Positions 7,924-15,702 of a DNA stretch of 27,032 nucleotides are shown here, piece by piece (the stretch's first letter is position 1; each line of letters starts with the position of its first letter). Source of the stretch: Deltaproteobacteria bacterium (GTDB lineage Bacteria > Desulfobacterota > Dissulfuribacteria > Dissulfuribacterales > JALVPX01); NCBI GenBank assembly GCA_027031565.1, contig JALVPX010000220.1:1-27032 (forward strand), read 5' to 3'. Made by a program: the position numbers and the translations under genes. The notes under the pieces are model-generated. The model ran no database searches, had not been told where the DNA came from, and saw only the letters and a list, made by a program, of their open reading frames with translations.

Positions 7924-8394
7924 GTGCAAGACTTTATCACCAGGGCGGTTCCAACCGGGGTCTACGTTGTTACCGTGAGAAAGGGCGATATCATAAATGG
8001 CATGACTGCTGCGTGGGTGACCCAGGTCTCCTTCAAGCCGCCTTTGATTGCCGTGGCTGTTGCTCCGCCGCGTTTCACCCATGATCTCATAAAGGATTCC
8101 GGCTATTTCTGCATAAATACTATCCCGGAAGATGGCAAGAAAATAGCCAAGCACTTCGGTTTCAAGAGCGGCAGAAAGACCGATAAATTCAAGGGTTACA
8201 CTTATACCAACGCATTGAAGGGCTCGCCCGTCCTTGAGCAGGCATGTGCCTATATCGAGTGTGAGCTTCAAAGCACCTGTGAGGCAGGTGATCACACACT
8301 CTTTATTGGGTCCATTGTAGATCATGCATTGCTGAAAGAGGATACCGATCCCTTGATTTTTAAGTGGAATGACTTTTATGGCAAGAAAGGATAA
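7924..8394 (+). CDS. Flavin reductase-like FMN-binding protein
   Basis: The 156-residue protein matches the flavin-reductase-like (split-barrel FMN-binding) family. It opens RAVPTGVYVVTV, then GMTAAWVTQVSFKPPLIAVAV, the pattern of the FMN-phosphate binding strands, followed by FTHDLIKDSGYFCINTI. Members reduce free flavin with NAD(P)H or serve as flavin-binding electron-transfer proteins; the partner here is unknown. Start is GTG, eight bases after GGAGG, and is decided by that site because no nearby ATG fits. It is driven by a strong promoter and overlaps the start of the following TPR gene by about 17 bases. No rubredoxin-type Cys motif or NAD-binding domain is seen, so it is the simple single-domain form. 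Confidence 0.9.
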   Translation: MQDFITRAVPTGVYVVTVRKGDIINGMTAAWVTQVSFKPPLIAVAVAPPRFTHDLIKDSGYFCINTIPEDGKKIAKHFGFKSGRKTDKFKGYTYTNALKGSPVLEQACAYIECELQSTCEAGDHTLFIGSIVDHALLKEDTDPLIFKWNDFYGKKG

Positions 8395-9094
8395 AAAAAC
8401 AGATATGACCGAAAAGACAATCCCGCAGGATACAGAAGCACCTAAAGAGGGCTGGGAAGGACTGAGAGATGAGCTGCTGGGCTCTTTGCCCCCTTGGGCC
8501 CGGGATTTCCTTGAAAAACATGCCAGGGAAATAGTCTCAGTTGTATTGATAACCGTCTTGGGGGTGGCCCTGTGGTCCGGTTATTCCGCATATTCCCGCA
8601 AACAGCAGGCCAGTGCCGCTGCTGCCCTGGGGCAGGCTATGCGGCTGCAAGATGGCCAAAAAAAGATCAAAGCCCTTGAACAGGTGATAAAGGAAAACTC
8701 GAACTCCCATGCTGGCAGGCAGGCCCAGCTGCTGCTGGCCAGTGCACTCAGGAAAAGCGGCAGCCTTGACAAGGCAAAAGCTGCCTTCAAGACCGCTGCT
8801 TCAAAGCTGGACGGCCCGTTGCGCACCTCGGCGACAATGGGTATGGGCTACGTGAGTGAAGAGCTAAAGAACCTAGAAGAGGCATCAGCTGCCTTCAAAG
8901 ATGCCGCCCAGAAAAAGGACGGGTTCGAGGCCGTGGCTTATCTGGACCTTGGGCGTGTTGAAAGCGCCAGAAACAATATTCAAGCAGCGATCGATGCCTA
9001 CAACCAGTACCTGACCTTGAAAGGCGACTCTCAGCTCCTTGATTATGTTAGATACAAGGTAGAGAACTTGTCAGAAGGCCTTAAAAAACAATAA
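8378..9094 (+). CDS. Single-pass membrane protein with TPR repeats (YfgM/PF09976-like)
   Basis: The protein has about 238 residues: a charged cytoplasmic N-terminus, one hydrophobic helix (about residues 51-69, VSVVLITVLGVALWSGY) and a periplasmic alpha-helical region with TPR-like repeats. Examples are AGRQAQLLLASALRKSGSLDKAKAAF and AVAYLDLGRVESARNNIQAAIDAYNQYL. This matches the YfgM-like tetratricopeptide family, which is linked in gamma-proteobacteria to the SecYEG/PpiD chaperone network. A role in envelope protein folding is inference. Starts at 8369 and 8405 are also possible; 8378 best fits a weak TGGA site. The gene overlaps the flavin reductase gene and shares its promoter. Its TAA stop lies inside a direct repeat flanking repeat copy B. 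Confidence 0.85.
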   Translation: MARKDKKTDMTEKTIPQDTEAPKEGWEGLRDELLGSLPPWARDFLEKHAREIVSVVLITVLGVALWSGYSAYSRKQQASAAAALGQAMRLQDGQKKIKALEQVIKENSNSHAGRQAQLLLASALRKSGSLDKAKAAFKTAASKLDGPLRTSATMGMGYVSEELKNLEEASAAFKDAAQKKDGFEAVAYLDLGRVESARNNIQAAIDAYNQYLTLKGDSQLLDYVRYKVENLSEGLKKQ

Positions 9095-9234
9095 GAGACC
9101 TCTGAAAAACTGCCTCTTTTGCCCAATAGCTGCGTTCTCGTCGCGAAAAAATGCTCACATACCCCAAGTATGCTGCGCTTTTTTCGCTCCTTAGGCCTTG
9201 CTCTTGAACAAAATAGTTGTTTTTCAGAGATCTC
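9095..9234 (+). repeat. Dispersed ~140-bp palindromic repeat, copy B (divergent subfamily)
   Basis: The 140-bp copy has ends GAGACCTCTGAAAAAC and, inverted, GAGATCTCTGAAAAAC. It shares the TTTTGCCCAATAGCTGCGTT arm with the other copies but has a different centre. There GCGAAAAAA and TTTTTTCGC pair, flanking CATAC/GTATG. It is bordered on both sides by AATAA (9090-9094 and 9235-9239), consistent with a target-site duplication. It sits between convergent genes and could serve as a two-way terminator. Confidence 0.85.
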
Positions 9235-9290
9235 AATAATAGTACCAAAGGGGCTGATCTTCACCAAAGCAGCCCCAGAAAAACCTGATA

Positions 9291-10385
9291 TCAGGTGTTC
9301 ACCATCTCACCTTTGGGATAAGAACCCAGCCATTTCAAAAATGTGCAGCCCTTACGAATGGCCTCGACCCCCTCTTTGACCTTGTCATCCTCGATATGGC
9401 CTGAAATATCGACATAAAAGAGATAGCGCCAAGGCTCATCCTTGACAGGCCGAGACTGGATTTTGGTCAGGTTGACCTCTCTTTCTGCGAGGGGCTCCAG
9501 CAGCCTGAACAGGGAACCAGGCCGGTCTTCCAGGCTGAGCAGCAGGGAGGTCTTGTCATTGCCGCTTGGGCGCGGACACTGCTGCCCTAATACCAGGAAG
9601 CGTGTCGTGTTGCCCTCGAAATCCTCGATGCTCTTTGCCACTATTTGAAGATTGTATGTTGTGGCTGCCATGGGGCTTGCTATGGCTGCAACCGATGGAT
9701 CAACCGAGGCCCACCTTGCGGCCTGGGCAGTGCTCACGACCTCTTCGGTGGGAACAGCCGGCAGGTGCCTCTGCAACCAGCCCCTGCATTGTGCAAGGGC
9801 ATGGGGATGAGACAATATGCGCTTTATCTTGTCTACCCTGCCGCTTTGGCTTATGAGGTCATGGGATATCGGCAGGTATATCTCTCCGCACAACTTGACC
9901 TTGAAATCATGCAGGCCGTCTAGGGTCAAGGCTACCGTGCCTTCCACAGAATTTTCCACAGGTACAACCCCGAAATCGGCCCGCCTGCGCTCCACTTCTT
10001 CAAACACCTCGGTGATGTTGCCCAAGGGCAAAAATTGAGGGGCATGGCCAAAAAACTTTGCCGCTGCCATGTGGGTAAAGGTGGTTTCAGGCCCGAGATA
10101 GCCCACTTTTGCTGGGCGCTGGGCATTTCTGCATGCTGATATTATTTCACCAAAGATCACCCTCAGGCCGTCAGGCGGAAATTTATCCCGGTTCTGTTTC
10201 AGGATATTGGAAATAACTTCCCTTTCCCTGGTCACATCCAGGGGCTGTTGACATGCCTCCGCCTTCATCTGGCCGATTTCCTGGGCAACTTCCAGGCGCT
10301 CCTGCAGCAGCTTGACCAGCTCCTTGTCTATGCCGTCGATCCTCTCTCTAAGGCGTTTCAGCCTTTCAAATTGCTGGGCATCCAT
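9291..10385 (-). CDS. pheA: Bifunctional chorismate mutase / prephenate dehydratase
   Basis: The 364-residue enzyme converts chorismate to prephenate and then to phenylpyruvate, the committed route to phenylalanine. Residues about 5-90 form an AroQ-type chorismate mutase (RIDGIDKELVKLLQER, then ACRNAQ). About 93-270 form the dehydratase (VGYLGPETTFTH, VVPVENSVEGTV, and the catalytic TRF at 261-263 in EGNTTRF). About 280-358 form an ACT domain (DRPGSLFRLLEPLAEREVNL, then TKIQSRP). The ACT domain normally binds phenylalanine for feedback inhibition; the usual ESRP reads QSRP here. The start ATG overlaps the MerR stop by one base (TAATG), so it is translationally coupled to the end of the pheST-ihfA string. 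Confidence 0.97.
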   Translation of the reverse strand: MDAQQFERLKRLRERIDGIDKELVKLLQERLEVAQEIGQMKAEACQQPLDVTREREVISNILKQNRDKFPPDGLRVIFGEIISACRNAQRPAKVGYLGPETTFTHMAAAKFFGHAPQFLPLGNITEVFEEVERRRADFGVVPVENSVEGTVALTLDGLHDFKVKLCGEIYLPISHDLISQSGRVDKIKRILSHPHALAQCRGWLQRHLPAVPTEEVVSTAQAARWASVDPSVAAIASPMAATTYNLQIVAKSIEDFEGNTTRFLVLGQQCPRPSGNDKTSLLLSLEDRPGSLFRLLEPLAEREVNLTKIQSRPVKDEPWRYLFYVDISGHIEDDKVKEGVEAIRKGCTFLKWLGSYPKGEMVNT

Positions 10386-10723
10386 TATTTGGGTCTTTCA
10401 AGAATCTCCAATATAGTCTTCAACTCGCGCTCTATTTGATGAAGGATAGGTAGCGGTGCGATATCCTTTTTTTTATGGGAGGTGCTGTCTGCCTTCCTGA
10501 GCCTCTTTTTGGCCCCGGCAATGGTCATGCCCTCATCATACAAGAGGGTCTTGATCCTCTTTATGACTTGGAGATCGGCCTCCTTATAAAGGCGCTGCCG
10601 ACCAACCCTGTGAGGCCTGATCTCACGAAATTCCTTTTCCCAATATCTCAGCACATGGGGTTCTACTCCGGTAATCCGGCTGGCCTCACCTATTCGATAA
10701 TATTTCCTCTGCTGACGCAGCAT
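10385..10723 (-). CDS. MerR-family transcriptional regulator
   Basis: This is a 112-residue protein with an N-terminal winged helix: YYRIGEASRITGVEPHVLRYWEKEF, then RVGRQRLYKEADLQVIKRIKTLLYDEGMTIAGAKKRL. It ends in a short helical tail (HQIERELKTILEILERPK) suited to dimerisation. There is no effector-binding domain and no Cys cluster, so it is not a metal sensor of the classic type. A MerR gene after ihfA is a common arrangement in deltaproteobacteria, as I recall. Its target is unknown. The reading frame overlaps the end of ihfA by 38 bases, with no internal start that would keep the HTH, and its stop overlaps the pheA start. Confidence 0.92.
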   Translation of the reverse strand: MLRQQRKYYRIGEASRITGVEPHVLRYWEKEFREIRPHRVGRQRLYKEADLQVIKRIKTLLYDEGMTIAGAKKRLRKADSTSHKKKDIAPLPILHQIERELKTILEILERPK

Positions 10724-11000
10724 TTACCATTCCCTTGAGGGTCTTGCTCGGCTTAAAGACCACGGTCCGTTTTGCTGGAATCTCTATTGGTTCCCCAGTA
10801 ACCGGACTGGTACCACGCCTTGCCTGCCTGATCACAGGTTCCAGTATGCCGAACCTGACCATCTTAACTTTTTCCCCTTGGTGCAGGGCCTTGATGATCT
10901 GATGAAAAAACTCATCCACCAGGCTGGCACTCATCCGAATCGAAAACCCCAACTCCTCGCTAATCCGCTCTGCCAGTTCCCTTTTTGTTAGAGCGCCCAT
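10686..11000 (-). CDS. ihfA: Integration host factor, alpha subunit
   Basis: The 104-residue protein is an HU/IHF-family DNA-bending protein. It begins LTKRELAERISEELGFS and has the FG turn (VRFGILEPVIRQARRG). The beta-arm carries SPVTGEPIEIPAKRTVVFKPSKTLK with the DNA-intercalating proline at residue 66. Its position right after pheT, as in Escherichia coli, identifies it as the alpha subunit. IHF bends DNA at specific sites in recombination, replication and sigma-54 promoters. The GRNP usually seen before the arm tip reads GTSP here. Start ATG overlaps the pheT stop (TAATG). Confidence 0.93.
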   Translation of the reverse strand: MGALTKRELAERISEELGFSIRMSASLVDEFFHQIIKALHQGEKVKMVRFGILEPVIRQARRGTSPVTGEPIEIPAKRTVVFKPSKTLKGMVNAASAEEILSNR

Positions 11001-13417
11001 TACTTTCTCAACTCCCCTCCAAAGCTTTTGAGAAGCCTCTCTATCAATGGCTCATGCACAGCATTAATCTCCTCCTCGGTCAACGTGTGATCAAGAGCCC
11101 TGTATTTGAACCTTATTCCTACACTTTTCTTGCCTTTCGGAATAGGCTTGCCCTGATAGAGATCGAATATTGTAACATGTTCCAGAAACTTTACCCCTTC
11201 TTCCTCAATAAAGTCAAGCAACTGGACGGCCGGTATGTCTGCATCAACTATAATGGCTGCATCCCTCTCTGCAGCAGGGTACCTGGGCAGCTGTCTGAAC
11301 TCCTTATCCGTGGTAAAAAAATCTTTGAGCGTTTCCAGGGAGAGGTCCATTCCATACAAGGGGCCTGATACATCAAAGGCCTTCAGCACATCAGGAGCAA
11401 TTTCTCCAAGCGTGCCTGCGATCTTGGAGCCTGTTGTTATCCTCACAGAAGTGCCTGGGGCATAGTAGGGATCGTCGGGTGTGGCCAACTCGAAACGCAC
11501 ATCTTTTACTCCCAAGGCCGCCAGCATCTCCTCTACGGCCCCCTTCAGATCGAAAAAATCTGCTTCCTCCTTTGGCCACGCCCATGAAAGCGGAAAACGG
11601 GCACCAGACAAGATGGCGCACAGCCGCTCCTCTTCCCTGGGGAGCTTTCCCTTTCCAGTTGCAAGAAAGACCTTGCCCATTTCAAACAGCGCCAGGTCTA
11701 GATTCCGCCGGGCCTGGTTCCTTGATGCAGCCAGCAGCAGGGACGGCAGGATGTGGGTACGCATGACAGACTGCTCTTCTGTCAAGGGGTTCATGATCTT
11801 GACTGCCTTGTTCCTGGGATCATCTTCAGGCAGCTTCAAGGCAGCGATGTCTCCTGGTGAGATGAAGCTGTAAGATATGGACTCTTTGAAGGAATTACCG
11901 TTCAGCAGCTGGCGCACCCTGTTTTTTAGCTGCCACATCTTCTTTGGCGGAAGAGCGCCTATCTCTGCCCGCGGAAGCTTGGTGGGAATATTTTGAAATC
12001 CGTAAAGCCTGGCCACCTCCTCTACCAGGTCTATTTCCTCAACGAGATCCATCCTGAAGGATGGGGCCAGCCCCTCGATTTTCTCTTTGTCCTGGCCAGT
12101 AAGTTTTATCCCAACTTTGGAGATAAGGGATGCAATTGATCCGGCATCCAGGTCGATTCCGAGCAATTTGTTGGCACGCCAGGGCCTGATGGCTACCTTC
12201 CTCGGCTTGTAAGGCGCGGGGTATTCATCCACTATTGAAGCTGCCAGAACTGCTCCTCCCAACTTCTGGATCAGGCTGGCAGCACATTCCAGGGAAGGCA
12301 CCACGCCTTCTGGGTCTATGCCGCGTTCAAAGCGATAGGATGCCTCAGTCGAAAGTTTCAATGCCTTGGCTGTACGTCTTACCTGAGATGGCTCGAACCA
12401 GGCACTCTCGAGCAATATGTCAGTTGTATTAGCGTCGACCTCGCTGTTGGCCCCTCCCATGATGCCGGCAACTGCCACAGGCCTGTCAGCATCTGCAATT
12501 ACGAGCATTTCTGGACGTAATTCCCGCTCCTTGCCATCAAGGGTTTCAATACGCTCCCCCTGCCTTGCACACCTGACCCTGATTTCCGGGCCGTGAAGCT
12601 TTGAAAGATCAAAGGCGTGCAGAGGCTGCCCGCGCTCCAAAAGGATGTAGTTGGTGATATCCACCACATTGTTGATCGGCCTTACAGAACAGGCGACGAG
12701 GCGCCTTCTCAACCAGTGGGGCGATGACCCAATGGTGACGCCCTTTAAGACTGCTCCGGCATAACGGCGGCACAGATCCGGCTTTTCAATGATTATGGGG
12801 ACAGGCGCCGCTTCTTTTTGGGCAGGAACAACAGGATCATATCCCTTCATCTCAAGTTCTACGTCGAGAACGGCCGAGGCTTCCCTTGCCACGCCCAGAA
12901 CGCTCAGGCAGTCAGCCCTGTTGGGTGTTATGCCTATTTCAAGGACAAAATCTTCAAGGTCAAGGGCCTTTTCCAGAGAGGTGCCGGGCGCAACGCCTTC
13001 ATCCAGCTCCATAACCCCCTCATGGCTGTCACCCACTGCCAGTTCATATCCTGAACATAGCATTCCCTTCGAGGCCACCCCATGGACCTTGGCATCCAGA
13101 ACCTCCTGCCCGTCTGGCAAAAGGGTGCCAGGGGGGGCATAGGCTGATATCATGCCTTCTTTTACGTTGGGTGCACCGCACACCACCTCTGCCTGCCCTC
13201 TTGTGCCGGCGTCAATGGTGCAGATAGTCAGGCCTTTGCCCTCGGGATGGGGCCGCACCTTTGTGATCCTTGCTGCAACTGCTCGCTGCAGCCACGGGTA
13301 TGCAGGCTCGACACCTTCAACCTCGAGGCCGGCAAGAGTGAGCCTAGCTGCCAGTTCATCAACCGGTATGTCGCAGGCAGGGATGAATTCCTTGAGCCAG
13401 GAAGTTAATACAAGCAT
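11000..13417 (-). CDS. pheT: Phenylalanine-tRNA ligase, beta subunit
   Basis: At 805 residues the protein has the normal bacterial length. It carries the N-terminal MLVLTSWLKEFI start and the EMAP-type tRNA-binding domain (about 40-150, ITKVRPHPEGKGLTICTID). The B3/B4 editing domain follows (about 210-380, RPINNVVDITNYILLERGQP), then B5 (about 400-475) and the catalytic-like core. The C-terminal anticodon-binding FDX-ACB domain (about 710-805) contains RYPAAERDAAIIVDADI. With PheS it forms the (alpha-beta)2 enzyme charging tRNA-Phe; the beta subunit edits mischarged Tyr. It starts 10 bp after pheS. No frameshift or missing domain is seen. Confidence 0.98.
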   Translation of the reverse strand: MLVLTSWLKEFIPACDIPVDELAARLTLAGLEVEGVEPAYPWLQRAVAARITKVRPHPEGKGLTICTIDAGTRGQAEVVCGAPNVKEGMISAYAPPGTLLPDGQEVLDAKVHGVASKGMLCSGYELAVGDSHEGVMELDEGVAPGTSLEKALDLEDFVLEIGITPNRADCLSVLGVAREASAVLDVELEMKGYDPVVPAQKEAAPVPIIIEKPDLCRRYAGAVLKGVTIGSSPHWLRRRLVACSVRPINNVVDITNYILLERGQPLHAFDLSKLHGPEIRVRCARQGERIETLDGKERELRPEMLVIADADRPVAVAGIMGGANSEVDANTTDILLESAWFEPSQVRRTAKALKLSTEASYRFERGIDPEGVVPSLECAASLIQKLGGAVLAASIVDEYPAPYKPRKVAIRPWRANKLLGIDLDAGSIASLISKVGIKLTGQDKEKIEGLAPSFRMDLVEEIDLVEEVARLYGFQNIPTKLPRAEIGALPPKKMWQLKNRVRQLLNGNSFKESISYSFISPGDIAALKLPEDDPRNKAVKIMNPLTEEQSVMRTHILPSLLLAASRNQARRNLDLALFEMGKVFLATGKGKLPREEERLCAILSGARFPLSWAWPKEEADFFDLKGAVEEMLAALGVKDVRFELATPDDPYYAPGTSVRITTGSKIAGTLGEIAPDVLKAFDVSGPLYGMDLSLETLKDFFTTDKEFRQLPRYPAAERDAAIIVDADIPAVQLLDFIEEEGVKFLEHVTIFDLYQGKPIPKGKKSVGIRFKYRALDHTLTEEEINAVHEPLIERLLKSFGGELRK

Positions 13418-13427
13418 AATATTCCAG

Positions 13428-14441
13428 TCAGAATTGAGATAAGAAAGCTACATCGTTTTCATAAAAGAGGCGGATATCATCAATGCCATATTTGAGCATG
13501 GCTATCCTTTCCACCCCGAGTCCAAAGGCAAAACCACTATATTTTTCCGTGTCATAGCCCACATGCCTGAATACAGCAGGATGAACCATGCCTGCCCCCA
13601 GGACCTCCAGCCAGCCTGTCTGGGAGCATACCCTGCATCCCCTGCCTCTGCACATCACACATTGTATGTCTACTTCGGCACTCGGCTCCGTAAAAGGAAA
13701 GAAACTGGGCCTGAAGCGCACCGAGGTTTCAGGATCAAAGATCTCGTGCACAAACAGGGTGAGAACACCCTTCAGGTCTGCAAAAGAGACATCGGTATCC
13801 ACCATCAACCCCTCCACCTGGTGAAACATGGGCGTGTGGGTCACATCGGAATCACACCTGTATACCTTTCCAGGCGCTATGATACGCAGCGGGGGCTGCC
13901 TCTTTTCCATGGTCCTGACCTGGATGGGCGAGGTATGGGTACGCAGCAGCACCTTGTCGTCAACATAAAAGGTGTCTTGCATGTCCCTTGCCGGATGATC
14001 GGGCGGAATGTTGAGGGCCTCGAAGTTGTAGTAGTCTAGCTCGATTTCTGGCCCTTCTTCTACGCTGAACCCCATCCTGGTGAACACAGAGGCGATCTCA
14101 TCCATCACCTGGGTTATGGGATGCAGGGTGCCGTAAGGCCGCCTGCGGCCAGGCAGTGTTGGATCAAAGCCGCTGATCAGCCTGTCTTCTGGGGCTGTTT
14201 TTTCAAGATCTTCCTTTCTGGCGGCAAGGGCCTTTTCAAGTGCCCTCTTCACCTCATTGGCAAGCTTTCCAACCCTGGGTCTCTCTTCGGCAGGCAGCCT
14301 TCCCAGGCCCTTCAATATCCTGGTTACAGCACCCTTTCTTCCAAGATATTTGACCTTGATCTGGTCCAGGTCTGAAGGGGTTGAGGCCTCCTCCAATGCC
14401 TTCAAGGCCTCTTCCCTTATGGCATGGAGCTGCTCCTCCAT
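13428..14441 (-). CDS. pheS: Phenylalanine-tRNA ligase, alpha subunit
   Basis: The 337-residue protein has an N-terminal coiled-coil (about 1-85) that contacts tRNA, followed by a class II catalytic core. Motif 2 is in PGKVYRCDSDVTHTPMFHQVEG, phenylalanine-pocket residues in RPSFFPFTEPSAEVD, and motif 3 in GFAFGLGVERIAML. A four-cysteine knuckle, CVMCRGRGCRVC, lies before GWLEVLGAGMVHP. The same insertion occurs in Thermus and deltaproteobacterial PheS and probably holds zinc or is structural. The gene is 5 bp after rplT and 10 bp before pheT. It activates phenylalanine for charging of tRNA-Phe. Confidence 0.98.
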   Translation of the reverse strand: MEEQLHAIREEALKALEEASTPSDLDQIKVKYLGRKGAVTRILKGLGRLPAEERPRVGKLANEVKRALEKALAARKEDLEKTAPEDRLISGFDPTLPGRRRPYGTLHPITQVMDEIASVFTRMGFSVEEGPEIELDYYNFEALNIPPDHPARDMQDTFYVDDKVLLRTHTSPIQVRTMEKRQPPLRIIAPGKVYRCDSDVTHTPMFHQVEGLMVDTDVSFADLKGVLTLFVHEIFDPETSVRFRPSFFPFTEPSAEVDIQCVMCRGRGCRVCSQTGWLEVLGAGMVHPAVFRHVGYDTEKYSGFAFGLGVERIAMLKYGIDDIRLFYENDVAFLSQF

Positions 14442-14446
14442 GAGGT

Positions 14447-14800
14447 CTAGAGTACCGATTTCGCCTTTTCGGTTATGGCAGCAAAGGCCTTGGGATCGGT
14501 GACTGCCAGGTCGGCCAGGACCTTGCGGTTAAGATCAATGCCTGCCTTCTTCAGACCGCCCATGAATTTGCTGTATGAAAGCCCATTCATGCGGCATGCG
14601 GCATTGATCCTGGCGATCCACAGCCGCCTGTACAGGCGCTTCTTCTGCCTCCTGTCCCGGAAGGCGTAACAGAGACCCTTTTCAACGGTCTCCTTGGCCT
14701 GTTTGAAACATCTGTGCCTGGCTCCCCAATATCCACGTGCCAGTTTGAGAACCTTTTTTCTTCTCCTGCGGGCCTTAAAACCCCTTTTTACCCTTGGCAT
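14447..14800 (-). CDS. rplT: Large ribosomal subunit protein bL20
   Basis: The 117-residue basic protein begins MPRVKRGFKARRRRKKVLKL and contains GYWGARHRCFKQAKETVEKG and WIARINAACRMNGLSYSKFM. These are diagnostic for bL20, a 23S rRNA-binding protein needed early in 50S assembly. In E. coli L20 represses translation of rpmI-rplT by binding their mRNA; a comparable site here is not proven. AAGGAG lies 11 bases before the ATG. It starts 67 bp after rpmI. Confidence 0.98.
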   Translation of the reverse strand: MPRVKRGFKARRRRKKVLKLARGYWGARHRCFKQAKETVEKGLCYAFRDRRQKKRLYRRLWIARINAACRMNGLSYSKFMGGLKKAGIDLNRKVLADLAVTDPKAFAAITEKAKSVL

Positions 14801-14867
14801 TGTTGCTCGAACTCCTTCTCAAAAAGATTTTACTGTTTATTGCTGTCTTCCAGATTAAGCCTCAGGG

Positions 14868-15065
14868 TCAAATGCCTGGCATCATGCGCCTTATCTGCGT
14901 CATCATGGCATCTGAAAGAACAGCTGGCTTTCTCAGATTGCGTTTTCTCTTCCGGGTCTTTTTGGTCAAAATGTGGCTCTTACCTGGTTTTCTGAACATG
15001 ACCTTGCCGCTTCCGGTCACCTTGAAGCGTTTGGCAGCAGACCTCTTGGTTTTAATCTTAGGCAT
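14868..15065 (-). CDS. rpmI: Large ribosomal subunit protein bL35
   Basis: The 65-residue basic protein, MPKIKTKRSAAKRFKVTGSG..., carries the full bL35 signature including HILTKKTRKRKRNLRK and ends MMPGI. It is a structural protein of the 50S subunit. An AAGGAG site lies just upstream of its ATG. The 107-bp gap between infC and rpmI holds a stem-loop at 15097-15120 that may be a control or processing site. Confidence 0.98.
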   Translation of the reverse strand: MPKIKTKRSAAKRFKVTGSGKVMFRKPGKSHILTKKTRKRKRNLRKPAVLSDAMMTQIRRMMPGI

Positions 15066-15096
15066 TGTTTACTCCTTGCAGAAACACTCTTTTTAT

Positions 15097-15120
15097 AAAG
15101 AGGACGATACCCTCCTCTTT
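15097..15120 (-). promoter_or_regulatory. Stem-loop between infC and rpmI
   Basis: AAAGAGGA and TCCTCTTT form a perfect 8-bp stem around an 8-nt loop. It lies 32 bases before the rpmI start. There is no long T tract after it on the minus strand, so it does not look like a strong terminator. The place matches where L20-dependent translational control acts in E. coli, but the structure itself is not shown to be equivalent. Confidence 0.4.
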
Positions 15121-15172
15121 TTATAATCGAAAGCTGGTAACCGAAGAGATTTACCCCTTAATGGGGCCAAGG

Positions 15173-15691
15173 TCAATCCTTTTTGGGGGCCAAGATCATA
15201 TTCATTGTTCGGCCTTCCATGGTGGCCATGTGTTCAGGCACTGCAATATCAGACATTTCCTCAGCAATCTTTTTAAGCACTTCCGCCCCCTGGCCTGAGT
15301 GGACGATCTCCCTCCCCCTGAATCGGACCGTTACTTTTACCTTGTTGCCTGCCTCCAGAAACTGCCTGATCTTCTTTTTTTTCACATTGAGATCATGAAC
15401 GTCTGTCCTGGGACGCATCTTGATCTCCTTGACCTGGATGAAGGTCTGCTTCTTTTTGGCTTCCTGGGCCTTCTTGGACTGTTCATACTTGAACTTTCCA
15501 TAGTCCATGATTCGGCAAACAGGGGGCTTGGCCTGGGGAGCAACCTCTACCAGGTCAAGGCCGCGCTCTTCTGCCTTTGCTAAGGCCTCCCGCAATGGCA
15601 TAACACCGAGCTGGGTGCCGTCCTCATCTATCAGCCTTACCTCACCGGCCCTTATCCTCTCATTAACGTTGATTCGCTGTGCCTTGGCGAT
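15173..15691 (-). CDS. infC: Translation initiation factor IF-3, AUC start
   Basis: IF-3 binds the 30S subunit and checks start-codon and initiator tRNA pairing. The first ATG in frame (15601) would give 142 residues and omit the conserved IF-3 N-terminus. Upstream, the frame continues with INVNERIRAGEVRLIDEDG, which is standard IF-3, and is closed by a TAA about 18 bases before the ATC at 15691-15689. No ATG, GTG or TTG lies in between. AGGAGG sits seven bases before that ATC, so I call an AUC start giving 172 residues. Use of AUU or AUC for infC is known in other bacteria and lets IF-3 repress its own synthesis. The thrS stop TAG overlaps the ribosome site (TAGGAGG), implying coupling. Confidence 0.93.
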   Translation of the reverse strand: MAKAQRINVNERIRAGEVRLIDEDGTQLGVMPLREALAKAEERGLDLVEVAPQAKPPVCRIMDYGKFKYEQSKKAQEAKKKQTFIQVKEIKMRPRTDVHDLNVKKKKIRQFLEAGNKVKVTVRFRGREIVHSGQGAEVLKKIAEEMSDIAVPEHMATMEGRTMNMILAPKKD

Positions 15692-15702
15692 CTTTACACC
15701 TC

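Noticed and set aside
15173..15601. infC beginning at the ATG at 15601
   Set aside because: This removes the conserved IF-3 N-terminus (INVNERIRAG and following). The ATC with AGGAGG upstream is better supported.
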